Part shown: positions 1 to 10,384 of the stretch, one piece after another
How positions within the stretch are numbered: position 1 is the stretch's first letter
How the letters are laid out: every line of letters starts with the position of its first letter
From: Heterobilharzia americana
Lineage: Eukaryota > Platyhelminthes > Trematoda > Strigeidida > Schistosomatidae
Assembly: GCA_944470555.2 (NCBI GenBank)
Contig: OX104127.1
Coordinates: 27,233,661 to 27,297,660, forward strand
DNA: 64,000 nucleotides
Direction: 5' to 3'
Position numbers and translations under genes: made by a program
The notes under the pieces: model-generated
Told to the model about the DNA's origin: nothing
What the model saw: the letters and a program-made list of their open reading frames with translations, nothing else
The model's database searches: none

Positions 1-774
1 AATGATTTAAGGATGTTTACAAAGCATTTCGAAAGGATATATGTTGGGGAACTAGTAGAATCTACAATCGAACGAATCGAAATATTGGGTTTGTGAATGT
101 GGGAAAAATTATGGAAGCTTGGAGTACTATAATGTTTTAATGCAAAATTAAATCACAAAACATTGCTAAGTTTTAACTTCAGATTATATAGTAATTGGTA
201 AAATATAGAGTTTCCCTTTGTTAAGCGTAGATTTATTTTGTGTTTTAGATCACTTGATAAAGTCCTCTGAATAAATGCTCCGTGGTCTTTGTTGTTATGC
301 TATCGTATAGTTTGATCTGACCATGACAACAGTGGTGTCTTTTTTGTCAATCTTCACGATGCATATATTTCTCTCATTCTTTTAAGCAGCGAATTAAACG
401 TTTTCTTTTTTTGTTGTTGATATATTCATATTTAATACTGGGTGATGATTGAAGGTGAAATGAAATCTGGTGTCGCAGCGGATTTTCATTTCACCTTTAA
501 TCAACGCCTAGTATCAACAGTACGAATCTGCTAGACCATACCTATCTCAGGTAGTCACACTAATGCTCATATTTAACGATTTTTGATCAATTAGAATATG
601 AAGAAGCCTCTGCTATCGTCATTGGTATATGCTTATTTCCTGTTACGATTCAGTCCTTAGTATTCTACAGTAACTATCAATAAGTCTGGCTTATAATTTA
701 AAACATGGTACCCTCCTTTTGTCATTCAGCTGAATTGGAGTAATTGTATTGAATGTTTTCTTTTGTTTATTCAG
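1..774. other. Intronic or upstream sequence of the NVL-like gene
   Basis: No exon is recognised here. The first clear exon begins at 775 after a pyrimidine-rich acceptor ending TTCAG, and it opens in the middle of an AAA domain, so the earlier exons lie outside the window. The only structure seen is a fold-back of SINE tails at 436-513. Confidence 0.6.
436..513. repeat. Fold-back pair of SINE 3' tails
   Basis: Positions 436-465 and 484-513 are near-complementary 30-base arms around an 18-base loop. Each arm is the tail that ends the tRNA-like SINE copies elsewhere in the window (CATTTCACCTTTAATCA on the right arm). It is either two tails in opposite orientation or a decayed inverted pair of SINEs whose tRNA-like heads are gone. 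Confidence 0.6.
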
Positions 775-1066
775 CTCCTTATTGATGACTGGGAACGTGC
801 TCAGGTTCTTCATAGACGTTCTGGAGGTGTTTTACTTGAAGGACCTCCTGGATGTGGTAAAACGCTTGTGGCCAAAGCTTTATCTAATCAGGCTGGACTT
901 AATTTTTTATCCGTTAAGGGACCTGAAGTTCTCAATAAATTTCAAGGTGAAAGTGAACGTCGTGTTCGTGAAATATTTGAACGAGCACGTGCTTGTCAAC
1001 CGTGTTTGATATTTTTCGATGAAATAGATGCGATTTGTCCAAGGCGGGATAGTGACGAATCTACAG
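775..1066 (+). CDS. NVL: NVL-like AAA ATPase, exon with Walker A and Walker B (partial gene)
   Basis: This exon encodes the start of the second AAA domain of a nuclear VCP-like protein (NVL in animals, Rix7 in yeast), an ATPase that remodels pre-60S ribosomal particles in the nucleolus. It holds Walker A GPPGCGKT (841-864), the NVL-typical VKGPE stretch followed by [11 protein letters not shown], and Walker B FFDEID (1012-1029). The exon runs from an acceptor TTCAG to a donor GTAACT and ends in phase 1, joining to 6818 and then 8105. Together the three exons give 232 residues with no stop before the end. The first AAA domain must lie upstream of the window. The alternative is another CDC48-type ATPase, but VKGPE..N and the CPRR motif favour NVL. 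Confidence 0.82.
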
Positions 1067-2112
1067 GTAACTGATTATAACGTCTTTATTTTTATTTATG
1101 AGACCTACTCGATACAAATATTCACATATCTATAATCCTCCTCCACTATACTCAAAAGCAAACAAGACTGAAACTGTTGAGTTTGTAAAAAGCTGTTTAT
1201 CGACTATTCGATACGTTTGTTGTTCTTCAAAATTTGAAGCTTTATCCTATTGCTTTGGATGTTAAAACTTCAATCAATCAACCAAATAGCATTCTAAATA
1301 CATGCTTCCTATCAGTATCACTCACATAGGAGGTCTCATTCACAAAGTTCTGTGTGAACTGTTGTACAATTTTCAGTACAATTCTGTTCATATCTTTTAG
1401 CAAAAAGCGTACTATGAAGATGGCATAACTCCCACCCGTCCTGATTAGTGCAAGTTGTCCGATATTTCCTCTGGCTGACATTCTTCCCTCTATCATTGCC
1501 ACTGTAAACTTCGAAATTAGCAGAAGCAGGCAACTTAAACTTCGTTCAATGTGTTTTGGAGTAGGATTACACTCGTTCAACGTTTTTATCATGCTGCCTC
1601 CGAGACACAAAGTATTAATTATGTAGTATTTCTGCTCCAGGTAATATTGTATACACATTTGTGTTGACCTAGAAAAAACATTGTTGATGAGACTATCTAA
1701 GATTTTTGTGGTTTGCCAAAGTGGTGTTAATACTACAAGCCGACAACTGTTGGTTTAACGAAAACCAACCATCAGTTCGATTCATTCTGTAATCCAGGTT
1801 TTCTTCTCATCTACAGTCACCACCTCTTATCGTAAAAGTTGAAATGGATGAAAAGTGTAGAATTTTTTTTCATGAAATTCCTCCGCTGGCACTTTTCGCT
1901 GCTCTCATGTCAATGTGTTGTTGACACATCAGTACTACTACAATAGAGCATCGAGTTTTTAAACTTCCATCTATTTAACTCATATACAGTTAATTCTTTC
2001 AGCAGGTTCAAAAAGCACACTGTTTGATGAGAATACCATCCACAGAATATCCACAAATCGACAAAAATGCTCTCAATAGCAGTGATGGAGGCAATCTGGA
2101 AGAATTTGGAGA

Positions 2113-2114
<2 letters not shown>

Positions 2115-2182
<68 letters not shown>
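2115..2182. repeat. (TA)n microsatellite
   Basis: About 65 bases of nearly uninterrupted TA dinucleotides end in a short TATACATATATAA stretch. The IY-repeat open frames across it are translation artefacts. Confidence 0.97.
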
Positions 2183-2183
<1 letters not shown>

Positions 2184-3711
2184 ACATATATAATGGTGAC
2201 CAGAGATTTGATTATTATTAGAAAGAGGCAGTGGCTAGGAATTCTGTTTTGAAGACGAAAGTGGTGAGGATCCCCTGTCAGAAACAGGAAGTGAAGCAGC
2301 CTGATAAGTGGTCCACTACGCCGATCGACATTGTGACTAATCTATCAGATTTTTTCCGATTTCAAACATAGTAGATTAGTTGTAGATCCCACTAAACTAC
2401 TTTTACTTCTTAGAGAAAGTGGTGGTTTATCATGACTTGACTTCGTGATCAACTGTATCACTTTAATGGTGAAATTGAAAATCCTTGTGTTGTGCTATCC
2501 AGAACTAACAAGTTGATGACATAAAATAGTCATACTTGAAACTAACGTAACCAGCCGAAAGGAAAGACTGCTGACTGAGTCTTTTATTTTTCAAACGAAC
2601 GTTTGTTTATTATAGTCAGTTATTTGATGTTAACATATGATCTAGTAATACGGAGTAACGTTCCGAGTTGCCACACCTCACCTCAGCACATCACGACACA
2701 AAGCAGCAATATGAAATATACAGAAATAAGGAAGGGAGTAATCAAAAGTGTCAGGAAGTCATAAGAAGCGAAGAAGTTGGGGGGGGGAATGTAGCTTAAT
2801 GTGACACGACGAGTAGGATGATATCGATTCTGAGCCATATTACCTAGGGTCGCCGACTACTGATTTCGACTGTTGTACAGACTCCAATGGGAAAGTCTAC
2901 ATTTCAATATACAGCACAAAACATCAGTAAGAGACTTTATTGACGGATGCTACTTTTTAGTCTGACTTTTTTTTAATCTTTTCCTATGCTGAACCTCCAT
3001 TTATTAGCTCTGTGCGTTAGGGTAGAAGGTGACTACAAATGCTTAAGCATTTCCCAGCTATCTAAATGGATGGAGGTTTGCAACCTCATCAACTGGCTTA
3101 CATGTTTTATCTAAGACTCCGTACGTGACTTCTGAATTACCCGTGTGATAATCCAACACAGGCAATGCTAAGATAACAGTGATTGAAAACCTGAATCATT
3201 TTCTTTTCCTTCACTTCATGTTTCTCAGTCGTATGGTAGGGCAGAGCAATTTCACTCGTAGTACACTTGAGTCGTTGAAGGTGATCGGATATCTTACTGG
3301 CATCAAAGAAGGTGGAAGCTGGCAAAAGTCAGTCGATCCTTTTTTGTATCCGTGGACAGACCTCGATAGTCATTTATCTGTTCGGGCTCACCTGAAGTAG
3401 TCCACACACTCCGCGCCTGTTTCTGATGTATGAAAAATTTCACTACACTTGGAACAAAATGGGGAAGGGATTGGAAGTATCAAAATCAAGAGACAAAGGT
3501 GATCATCTCTATACAGCAGCGACCAATAAACTATGCTGGAAATATCATTCGGTGAAAAGTACTAATTATCTCGTTACGTGATATGTCTAAAAAACCGACA
3601 TTAAATTATCGTCTCCTACAGTGTCTAAGTTCAGCGTTTTTATTATTATAACTATTATTTGTTATTAAGACTTTCTGAGATAGCCAACGTTCGGCATGTC
3701 GATGCTATTTA

Positions 3712-3812
3712 TACTGGGTGATGATTGAAGGTGGTAGTATTCGAACCAGTGGCCTGCGGGTTACTAACCAAGTGCTCTACCAGCTGAGTTTCGGGACTGA
3801 GTCACCTACCAG
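3712..3812 (-). repeat. tRNA-derived SINE copy
   Basis: On the - strand the head reads like a tRNA: an A-box-like CTCAGCTGGTAGAGC and a B box GGTTCGAATACT. The shared tail matching CTTCAATCATCACCCAGTAT follows. It is not a functional tRNA, because the acceptor stem is not conserved and the tail replaces the 3' end. Confidence 0.7.
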
Positions 3813-4699
3813 GTTTTAACTGCACTTTATTCACCAATAGTTGTACCTGGCTGCCATATGAATCCGTCGTACATAACTGTCTGTTCGTCGTAGCCACACT
3901 TGCTACCTGATAACCCGAAGGTTACTGGCTCTAATCCCGCCGAAATTCGGGTTTCCATTTAGCCTTCAATTATTCGTATTTGTTGAGCTTGACTCCTTTT
4001 CTATCGGCTTATATTTATGCTTCGACTCATCCGCCCCTTAGGACTTGACTTTCAAGTAAGTAGTCATGAATTCGACTGTCATTCTATCTGCTGATCGTCA
4101 GACTGAATTTTGATCACTGATTTGATTCGAAACATTTTAAGCTGTGGCTCTGCAAAGATTACCCTCTTCTAACTCCTCGGAAATGAAATTTAATTCACTG
4201 TATTCTTTTTGTTTGCACAATGAAAAAAAGATGTTTTGAATGTTGTGCACCCTGCTCAATACAGCAGTAGTAGTATTGGGGGTAGGTATTTGTGTAATCT
4301 TTGTTTCTCAACCTGATGTAGCTGAAATCAGTAAATTGTTTTCTCACCTGATTGTCACAGCTGATGTAAGGAATTCAGCATATTCAGCCATCACTTGCTT
4401 ATGTTGAATTTGTTCGGAAGATATTTTCCGACCCATGGGAGCGTTGGGTGCGAACAGTGGATCGCAGTTCGAAATCCATCTCGTCCATACATATGACTAA
4501 CCAGACTATGGTTGTATGCTTTTTGAAGACGCTTTACAGCGGTGTGGAACGTTAGTGAATTAAAACATGTGGTATTTGGTAAACGATAAGTATTCTGTTC
4601 AGTAATTCTAAATATTTATTCATAGTTCCCTTTACATTTCGAAAACTAGTATTCTCACAAAAACTTAACTCTTCGACTACATTAATTTGTAGAGAAAAA

Positions 4700-4920
4700 A
4701 ACAAATTGTATTCTCAGTAGTTGTTTATTGATATTTGTAATTCCCTGTTGTTACACTGGTTCGAAATGCTCGACGTCTGTTAGGAGATGGACTCCCATGC
4801 AGATCCCTCGATAACGCCTCGTTATTCATTTATTCCTCACTCACTTGAGTGCAAGTACGTCCAGCTGACGAGTCCCAAATAGAACGAAACACGCTTCCTG
4901 AATTCCACTGCTAGTCATCA
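4700..4920 (+). repeat. Sm-alpha-like short repeat
   Basis: A B-box-like stretch (CTGGTTCGAAATGC, near 4756) and the sequence up to CCTCGATAACG are matched by 44450-44515, so this is a dispersed family. It ends in a hammerhead-like motif, the layout known for schistosome Sm-alpha repeats. The boundaries are approximate. Confidence 0.6.
4855..4912 (+). ncRNA. Hammerhead ribozyme motif, Sm-alpha type, probably decayed
   Basis: The core CTGACGA is at 4865-4871, the stem II region TCCCAAATAGAAC at 4872-4885 and the second core GAAA at 4886-4889. Stem I can form between TCCAG before the core and CTGAA after the expected cleavage C at 4897, with one mismatch. Stem III is only one pair. Both catalytic cores are intact but helices II and III are weakened, so activity is doubtful. 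Confidence 0.7.
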
Positions 4921-4989
4921 AATAGGCTACAATGTATTTTTAGTTTTACCAATTAATATAAAACTTGAGTACTGTGATCGATCGTAATT

Positions 4990-5206
4990 CCATTTTAGTC
5001 TGTTTATTAGGAATATCACACAGTGAAACAGTAGCATTTACTGGATAACGTTTCGGACACAATTTATTGTCCATATTCATATCAGGTAACTCCACAACTT
5101 CGACATAGACTTTATATAGTCCTAATTTCCTCTCCTTCTTTGTGATGACAAGGGTAGTAGAATTTTCCATATATCATGGACAGGTGTAGAATCATTTCTG
5201 TCACTG
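4990..5206. repeat. Inverted terminal repeat, left copy, of the Penelope-like element
   Basis: It is the reverse complement of 6487-6703, with scattered substitutions. An open frame of 74 codons crosses it on the - strand (4946-5170), but the right copy lacks a corresponding full frame, so it is probably non-coding. Confidence 0.9.
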
Positions 5207-5252
5207 TATGTATTTGGTGTTGATTCGATTATCAATCTCTCCCTCCACCCAA

Positions 5253-5564
5253 CTAAGTATTCAACACTGTCGCCCTACTCCACCCTACTATATGATTGTG
5301 TGTCATCGCATGCAGAGCTGTAGCCGAGTTTTTCTCCAGATTTCTTATCGTATTAGAACCTACTAATCTTGATTTAGCTAAGTTTTTGTGCTCTGTTATT
5401 CTAATCGACCCTAGTCGACTACTTTGACCTATGTACTTGACTTCGAAATCATTGCAAGGGATTCGGTAAACCAAATTATTTTGCTCAATTGCATTGATAA
5501 GATCTCTTAACCTACAAAGCTTGTTTCTAAGTGAGTTTGTTGGTTTGAATGCCACTTTAATCAT
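5253..5564 (-). pseudogene. Penelope-like GIY-YIG endonuclease domain
   Basis: The frame shows the family signature in order: LRNKLC, LVYRIPC (GIY position), KYIGQSSR (YIG position), RITEHKN and, later, HAMTHNH. In this family the domain nicks target DNA for retrotransposition. It lies downstream of the RT on the - strand. Between them is a low-complexity Asn/Ser-rich tract and a stop-interrupted linker (5565-5790, containing VKREFKASAVLPYREG). Confidence 0.85.
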
Positions 5565-5856
5565 AGCCTTATTGAGAATTCTTCATTATGCTTCTGAGAT
5601 GCCTTCCCTGTATGGTAACACAGCAGAGGCTTTGAATTCTCTCTTAACCCTATTGTCATTATTACCACTAGTAGTGGAATTATTATTAATAACACTTGTG
5701 TTACTACTACTACCACCACTGCTAATATTTTTCTTTCGATTTCTTATGAATTTATTTATAAATTTTGTTGGGTAATTGTTGAGACGTAGGGTATTCTTGA
5801 TGTGTCCAATTTCTTGTCGCAGATTTTCCGATCTACTAGTAAGCTTTTTCTCTCTA

Positions 5857-6432
5857 TCATTTAACTGGGCCTACTTTAGCTGAAGTGGGGTGGGAGGACT
5901 CGAAGTCTAAGTAGCAATTCGAATGGATAGGTTTCCTATAGACACTGGTCTCTAGATTTCCTTCTTGTGTTCGTTTAATCTTGCAATTCAACATTGCCAG
6001 CTCACCTTCTTCACTTTCTAAGTCACAGGTAAATTGGATTGCATTTACTACTGAATTTATATGTGCCAAGAACCGATTGATGTGTTCCGATTTCAGTAAT
6101 GTAAGCATATCGTTTACATATCGGAACTATATCTGTGGAGTAGGACTAAATGTTTAAAGGACTATCTGTTCCGAACTGTCCATAAATATGTCTGCGACGA
6201 TAGGTGATATTGGTGATCCCATGGGAACACCTTCAGTTTGTTTATATATTTTATTTTGAAACTTAAAAACTGTAGATGTTAGACACAATCGTACTCCTAG
6301 TATGATTTCCTCGATCGGTATTTTAGTTCGATGCATAAGTTCTTTGTCATCTTTAAGCCCATTTCTAACTGCCTCCAGAGCCATGTCAATCGGTATGTTT
6401 GTGCAAAGACTAGTTATGTCAAAACTAACCAT
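5857..6432 (-). pseudogene. Penelope-like reverse transcriptase
   Basis: Two frames cover it. 6154-6432 carries VSFDITSLCTNIP (motif A) and GVPMGSPISPIVAD (motif B). 5857-6108 carries the region after the catalytic box and ends in VYRKPIHSNCYLDF..HPTSAK, typical of Penelope RTs. The catalytic box near 6115 reads YVND instead of YxDD, and a frameshift separates the two frames. The fingers domain is missing. Confidence 0.88.
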
Positions 6433-6486
6433 TTTTTCACTGTCATGTAAGTGTATATTGTCTTTGTTTATCGAATCAACTACATG

Positions 6487-6703
6487 CAGTGACAGAAATG
6501 ATTCTACACCTGTCCATGATATATGGAAAATTCTACTACCCTTGTCATCACAAAGAAGGAGAGGAAATTAGGACTATATAAAGTCTATGTCGAAGTTGTG
6601 GAGCTACCTGATATGAATATGGACAATAAATTGTGTCCGAAACGTTATCCAGTAAATGCTACTGCTTCGCTGTGTGATATTTCTAATTAACAAACTAAAA
6701 TGG
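6487..6703. repeat. Inverted terminal repeat, right copy, of the Penelope-like element
   Basis: It matches 4990-5206 in inverted orientation over 217 bp at the same length. The differences are point substitutions, for example near 6665-6690, so the copies are old. Confidence 0.9.
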
Positions 6704-6817
6704 GATCTATTAATTAATTTCGCACAATACTTATGAGAAGTTTATTCCGAACTTTTGTTTGAAAACAAAAGGTGTTAATTGTTTAAAAATTCTGATATTC
6801 TCTGTGTACTTGTTTAG

Positions 6818-7109
6818 GAAGTCGAGTTAGCTTAGTGAATCAGCTTTTAGTTGAGTTGGATGGTATTGATAAGCATCGATCAGGTCGCGTTTTTGTTGTG
6901 GGCGCCACAAATCGCAAAGATATGATTGATCCTGCTATTCTCCGCCCTGGACGTCTAGGTTTACATTTGATGATTAACCCACCGTCAAATGTCAAAGAAC
7001 GCCTTTCCGTTTTGTCTGCATGTACTCGGTCTGCAACAACTCCACGGATTGAAAATGGCATGATGACGCTCGAATTGATTGCAAATGATCCACGCACTGA
7101 CAAAATGAG
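6818..7109 (+). CDS. NVL: NVL-like AAA ATPase, exon with sensor 1 and arginine finger
   Basis: The exon starts at an acceptor TTTAG, completes the glycine codon split with 1066, and reads SRVSLVNQLLVELDG. It then has sensor 1 VVGATNR (6895-6915) and the arginine-finger loop RPGR (6943-6954). It ends at donor GTTTGT after codon position 2 (DKMS is completed by 8105). Its length of 292 nt equals that of the preceding exon by chance. The antisense frame at 6840-7103 is a shadow. Confidence 0.82.
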
Positions 7110-7343
7110 GTTTGTCTATTTGTTATATTTAATTTACTCACCTTTTATTTGATATAATTATCAGTTTTTCAAGGATTTGGGAATTACGTCAGAATTTAGA
7201 CAGCGGACGTTGAAAATCCGATAGTTGTACCAATTTGAAAATAACTTTGAAAACTTAATGCGATTAAAAATAAGTTTGAAGGTATCCTGGCCAACAATGG
7301 ACTGGATGGTTTGAAAAAACTTGGGCACCGAGTTAGTATGATT

Positions 7344-7472
7344 CATTGTATAGGATGTATTTTCTCTTGCGTAATCCCGGCGTATTATATTAGAACAAAT
7401 AACAAAATAAACAAATATTGTTCTAATATACTACGCCGGGATTACACAAGCGAAAATACATCCTATACAATG
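7344..7472. mobile_element. Perfect or near-perfect fold-back (hairpin) element
   Basis: Arms 7344-7398 and 7418-7472 (55 nt each) are near-exact reverse complements around a 19-nt A/T-rich loop. The arm contains CGTAATCCCGGCGTA. It lies in the last NVL intron. It could be a small MITE-like element, or a template-switch palindrome. Confidence 0.85.
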
Positions 7473-7699
7473 TATCAGTTTTTCGTTATATTAAGGTTCT
7501 TTCGACTGATAGCTGCTATCTTAAAGTGGTGGTTGGACCCAACGAGCTATGCTGGTGGAACACTTGTTCCCTCAAAGTCCTACCACACCAGAAAGGTCTG
7601 TTGGATAGTAGCTAGAAGAAAAGCAGTTACCGTTGTGGTGTAAATCACTACACTATGATTGGGGTCTGCGAGCGAAGAGGTACTGCTGCTAGCTAGATG

Positions 7700-7992
7700 G
7701 GGTGTGACAGCAGTTAGTTATTTCCTTTGGATGACCAGCAGTACCTTTCCTTTGGGAAGGCATCTTGTCAGCGTCTTCACCTAAGAGGACTATGTCACCT
7801 GCATATTCTAGGTCTTGTGATTAGGTCAGTCGCTGAGTAGTCAGATGTCGATATGGAGACCTCCATAAGAATATCTATGATAAAGTTGAATAAGAATGCA
7901 GAGAATGGGCATCCTTGACGGACACCAGTCGACGTATACATCTCACCATAGGCTCTAACACCTATAGGTATTGGAGTAAAGAGCCTTCAACA
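7700..7992 (-). pseudogene. LINE reverse transcriptase fragment
   Basis: The - strand reads GEMYTSTGVRQGCPFSAFLFNFIIDILMEV, interrupted here only by my 20-residue limit: positions about 7865-7960 cover YTSTGVRQGCPFSAF and LFNFIIDILMEV. This is the RT palm motif of a non-LTR element. A decayed ADD-like region follows towards 7700. It lies in the last NVL intron. Confidence 0.75.
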
Positions 7993-8104
7993 AGGTATTA
8001 ACAGAACATATTGCTTACTTATATTCTTGTACTTTTTGTAAAACATTAATTTACGTTTAACTGCATTATATAACCATTTTTGTAAATTTTATATCAAACT
8101 TCAG

Positions 8105-8219
8105 TGGTGCTGATTTAGAAAATTTATTGGAATTAGCAAAACAAAAAGCTCAAATTGCACGACAAGATTTTGTTTCACAAGTCAACTTACTAGATGCCTT
8201 ATGTGAACTTCAGAACTGA
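8105..8219 (+). CDS. NVL: NVL-like AAA ATPase, terminal exon
   Basis: After acceptor CTTCAG the exon completes a serine codon and reads GADLENLLELAKQKAQIA, the sensor-2 helix region that contacts nucleotide. It then ends at TGA 8217-8219. The C terminus (QVNLLDALCELQN) is shorter than in vertebrate NVL, which continues several tens of residues with a further helical segment. An ATTAAA about 125 bases after the stop could serve as a poly(A) signal. Confidence 0.78.
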
Positions 8220-8990
8220 AATAATCATTTCCTAAAACAATATACAATATCTCATCTTGATTTGTATTCTATTCTAGATTTGTTTAATGGACTCTAGTGC
8301 ATTAAGTAGCTGTAATTAATACACAAAACATTGCCACCTTCTTTATTAAATGTCTAGAGATCTATGTAAAAAAAATGTTTTGATTTATGTCTGTGTACAT
8401 TAATTTTACTTTTTGACGCATTTAACCTATATGCAAAAATTTTAATGTGATCCTACATGTTGATAAAAATGTAAAGTTAAATATTTTATGAATATTTCAT
8501 TGCATTAACCATAGCCTTTTTAACAAAATTAATTGAGTTTTTGTTTACTTGAAATCTGTCTAATGAATGAAATATCTTTTCATATCTGTCTTTGTTAGAC
8601 TCAGAATGTTTGGATTTTGTGGAGTTATTCTTTCGTTGTATAAATCTTAACTGTTAGTGTGTGAACTTATTCAAATTCAGTCATATTTCCGATTTCAGTG
8701 AATAGTTTGGCGTGGCAGATGATTTTAATACACACCTAAACCATGAACTTAAGGCATGAAGAGAGACATTATCTAACGTGGTGTCCACCGAATTCATCTT
8801 AGTAGTGAACATAGACCGATTATATTGTTGTCAGTTATTACTAAAGACGGTCGGTGGAAAATTGTCGCACCTTATGAAGTACATGTTTAAACTGACCACC
8901 ATTTGGCTGTATCATTCATATATCTGCACCAAAATAAACTTAGGAAAGCAACAGCTACAAAGCCGATCTGAGAGCAGGTTCATGTTAAGA
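8220..8990. other. NVL 3' UTR and AT-rich intergenic sequence
   Basis: The sequence is very T-rich up to about 8690 and then of mixed composition. No coding features, RNA gene or recognisable repeat are seen. Confidence 0.5.
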
Positions 8991-8997
8991 ACACTGA

Positions 8998-9112
8998 GTC
9001 CTGATACTAGGCGATGATTGAAAGTGAAATGAAAATTTGAACCACGGCGGGATTCGAACCAGTGACCACCGGGTCAGGAATCCGGTATCAATACAAGTCC
9101 GCCAAACCACGA
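8998..9112 (-). repeat. tRNA-derived SINE copy
   Basis: Read on the - strand, an A-box-like GTGGTTTGGCGGACTTG is followed by B box GGTTCGAATCC, CCGCCGTGGTTC, and the common tail ending CAATCATCGCCTAGTATCAG. It is the best preserved B box of the four SINE copies. Confidence 0.75.
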
Positions 9113-9224
9113 CTATTTCAGATATTCAGAATAATAAACGCTGAGTCTTCTTTCACGGAGTAGGTAGACAATTATGGCGACATGACAACTTCACTCATCC
9201 TGCAGAAATTGACACCATCTTTAG

Positions 9225-10010
9225 CGTACTGTAAGAACAGCGTTAAGAAGTCTGTAGATTTCAGTAGCTTCTTCTGTATCAATGCCTGCAGGGTCCGAGT
9301 GAAACGAATAGCCGGTGTTGCTTAAATACAGACTGAAGAGAGGCCTACGAAATGATTGTGAACAGTGTTGGACAGTGAAGGCTAAAGAGATGGAAAAGAC
9401 AGCTGTGATAAGTAACAATAAACAGACATTTCAACTTATCAAAAACACAGGTAAAATATTGAATGGTTAGTGGGACCGTAGCGAAGGAGGATGGGTCAGC
9501 GATTCACCGGCTGGGGAGACAACTGGGACGATGATCGGAACACGTCGAGAAACTGTTCATTTCGTCTCCAGTTTGTTAATCTTCGGTTTCCTGCTGTCCA
9601 TTCGGATTCTGATTGAGAGATTGAAGTGAAACGTTCAACAGTAAAAAAATCGAAAAAAAGAAGGGAGACCGGGCTATACTGATGTATTCAATGATAGTAG
9701 TCGTAGAATATTGGTCAGGTTAACTGAGGTGCTATCTATTGTATGAAAATTAGACATGATCCTATCCAACTGGCTTCAATCACCGATTATCGCAGTATTG
9801 AAGAAAAGAGATGAATGCTCCTGTGGTAACTGTAAAAAAAGAAGTCTGACGAACATACTGTCCGGCATCTTGCGTTCTGTACGCATAAGACACCAATTTC
9901 TTGAAAAGAGATGCACTTGCTAACGCATGACAGTAAGTGTTTCTCTTGATATGCGCATTGAATGACCTGACGAGCAAAAGGAACGATCATGCGCCACTGT
10001 TTTATATCAC
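9225..10010 (+). pseudogene. Degenerate LINE: EN-RT linker and RT fragment
   Basis: In shifting + frames I read LKYRLKRGLRNDCEQCW..KAKEME (from 9323), NNKQTFQLIKNTG, then GRQLGRWSEHVEKLF near 9510-9555, and further on PIIAVLKKRDECSCGNCKKRSLTNILSGI (about 9785-9870, quoted as PIIAVLKKRDECS and KKRSLTNILSGI). This order matches the linker and finger region of flatworm endonuclease-reverse transcriptase LINEs. It has several frameshifts and stops. Confidence 0.7.
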
Positions 10011-10384
10011 GCTACTGACTCATAAAGAAATCGTGATAGCCACCTCAAAATGAGGCTAGTGCTGATGAAGTTGGTTGTAAAGATGAAAGCTTTCGATTAA
10101 GTCCTCCAGCTCAAACAGAGCAACATCACCAGGATATGTTTTCACTTGGGAATATTCGGTGACATCCATGAAATAGGACGAGCATATACTGGAGACATTT
10201 TCCAGTTTTGAGCAGCCTAATGTTTGAGTAATCTAGCTAAGACTGAGCGGTAAGTCGGAAATTTCCGGATAAATGAGACATACAAGAGAAGCTTCGCTTC
10301 TGAGTATCAATCCTACAATAATTATTCAGGAATACCTGTGAACGTTTGGTAAAGGGAAAGTAGTGATGTTAGGAACTAATACAA

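Larger units (their letters stand above)
4990..6703 (-). mobile_element. Penelope-like element with inverted terminal repeats, degenerate
   Basis: Two 217-bp copies in opposite orientation (4990-5206 and 6487-6703, no indel between them) flank a - strand reverse transcriptase and a GIY-YIG endonuclease, in the order typical of Penelope-like elements. The element sits in the NVL intron, antisense to the host gene. It is 5'-truncated: the RT begins near its palm domain. Stops and frameshifts show it is dead. No clear target-site duplication is seen. Confidence 0.85.
1067..6817 (+). other. Large NVL intron loaded with repeats
   Basis: The intron has a GTAACT donor and a TTGTTTAG acceptor. It contains a TA microsatellite, a tRNA-like SINE, a hammerhead-like motif and a Penelope-like element, all listed separately. 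I see no nested host gene; the open frames at 1278-1658 and 3137-3400 have no family features. Confidence 0.7.

Noticed and set aside
2024..2252. Open frames with long IY repeats
   Set aside because: They translate the TA microsatellite and need no protein explanation.
4946..5170. 74-codon frame as a Penelope accessory protein
   Set aside because: It lies across the terminal inverted repeat, and the other repeat copy carries changes that do not keep the frame.
9005..9110. tRNA gene
   Set aside because: The B box is good, but the cloverleaf does not close and a SINE tail follows directly. The same holds for 3712-3812 and 50655-50780.
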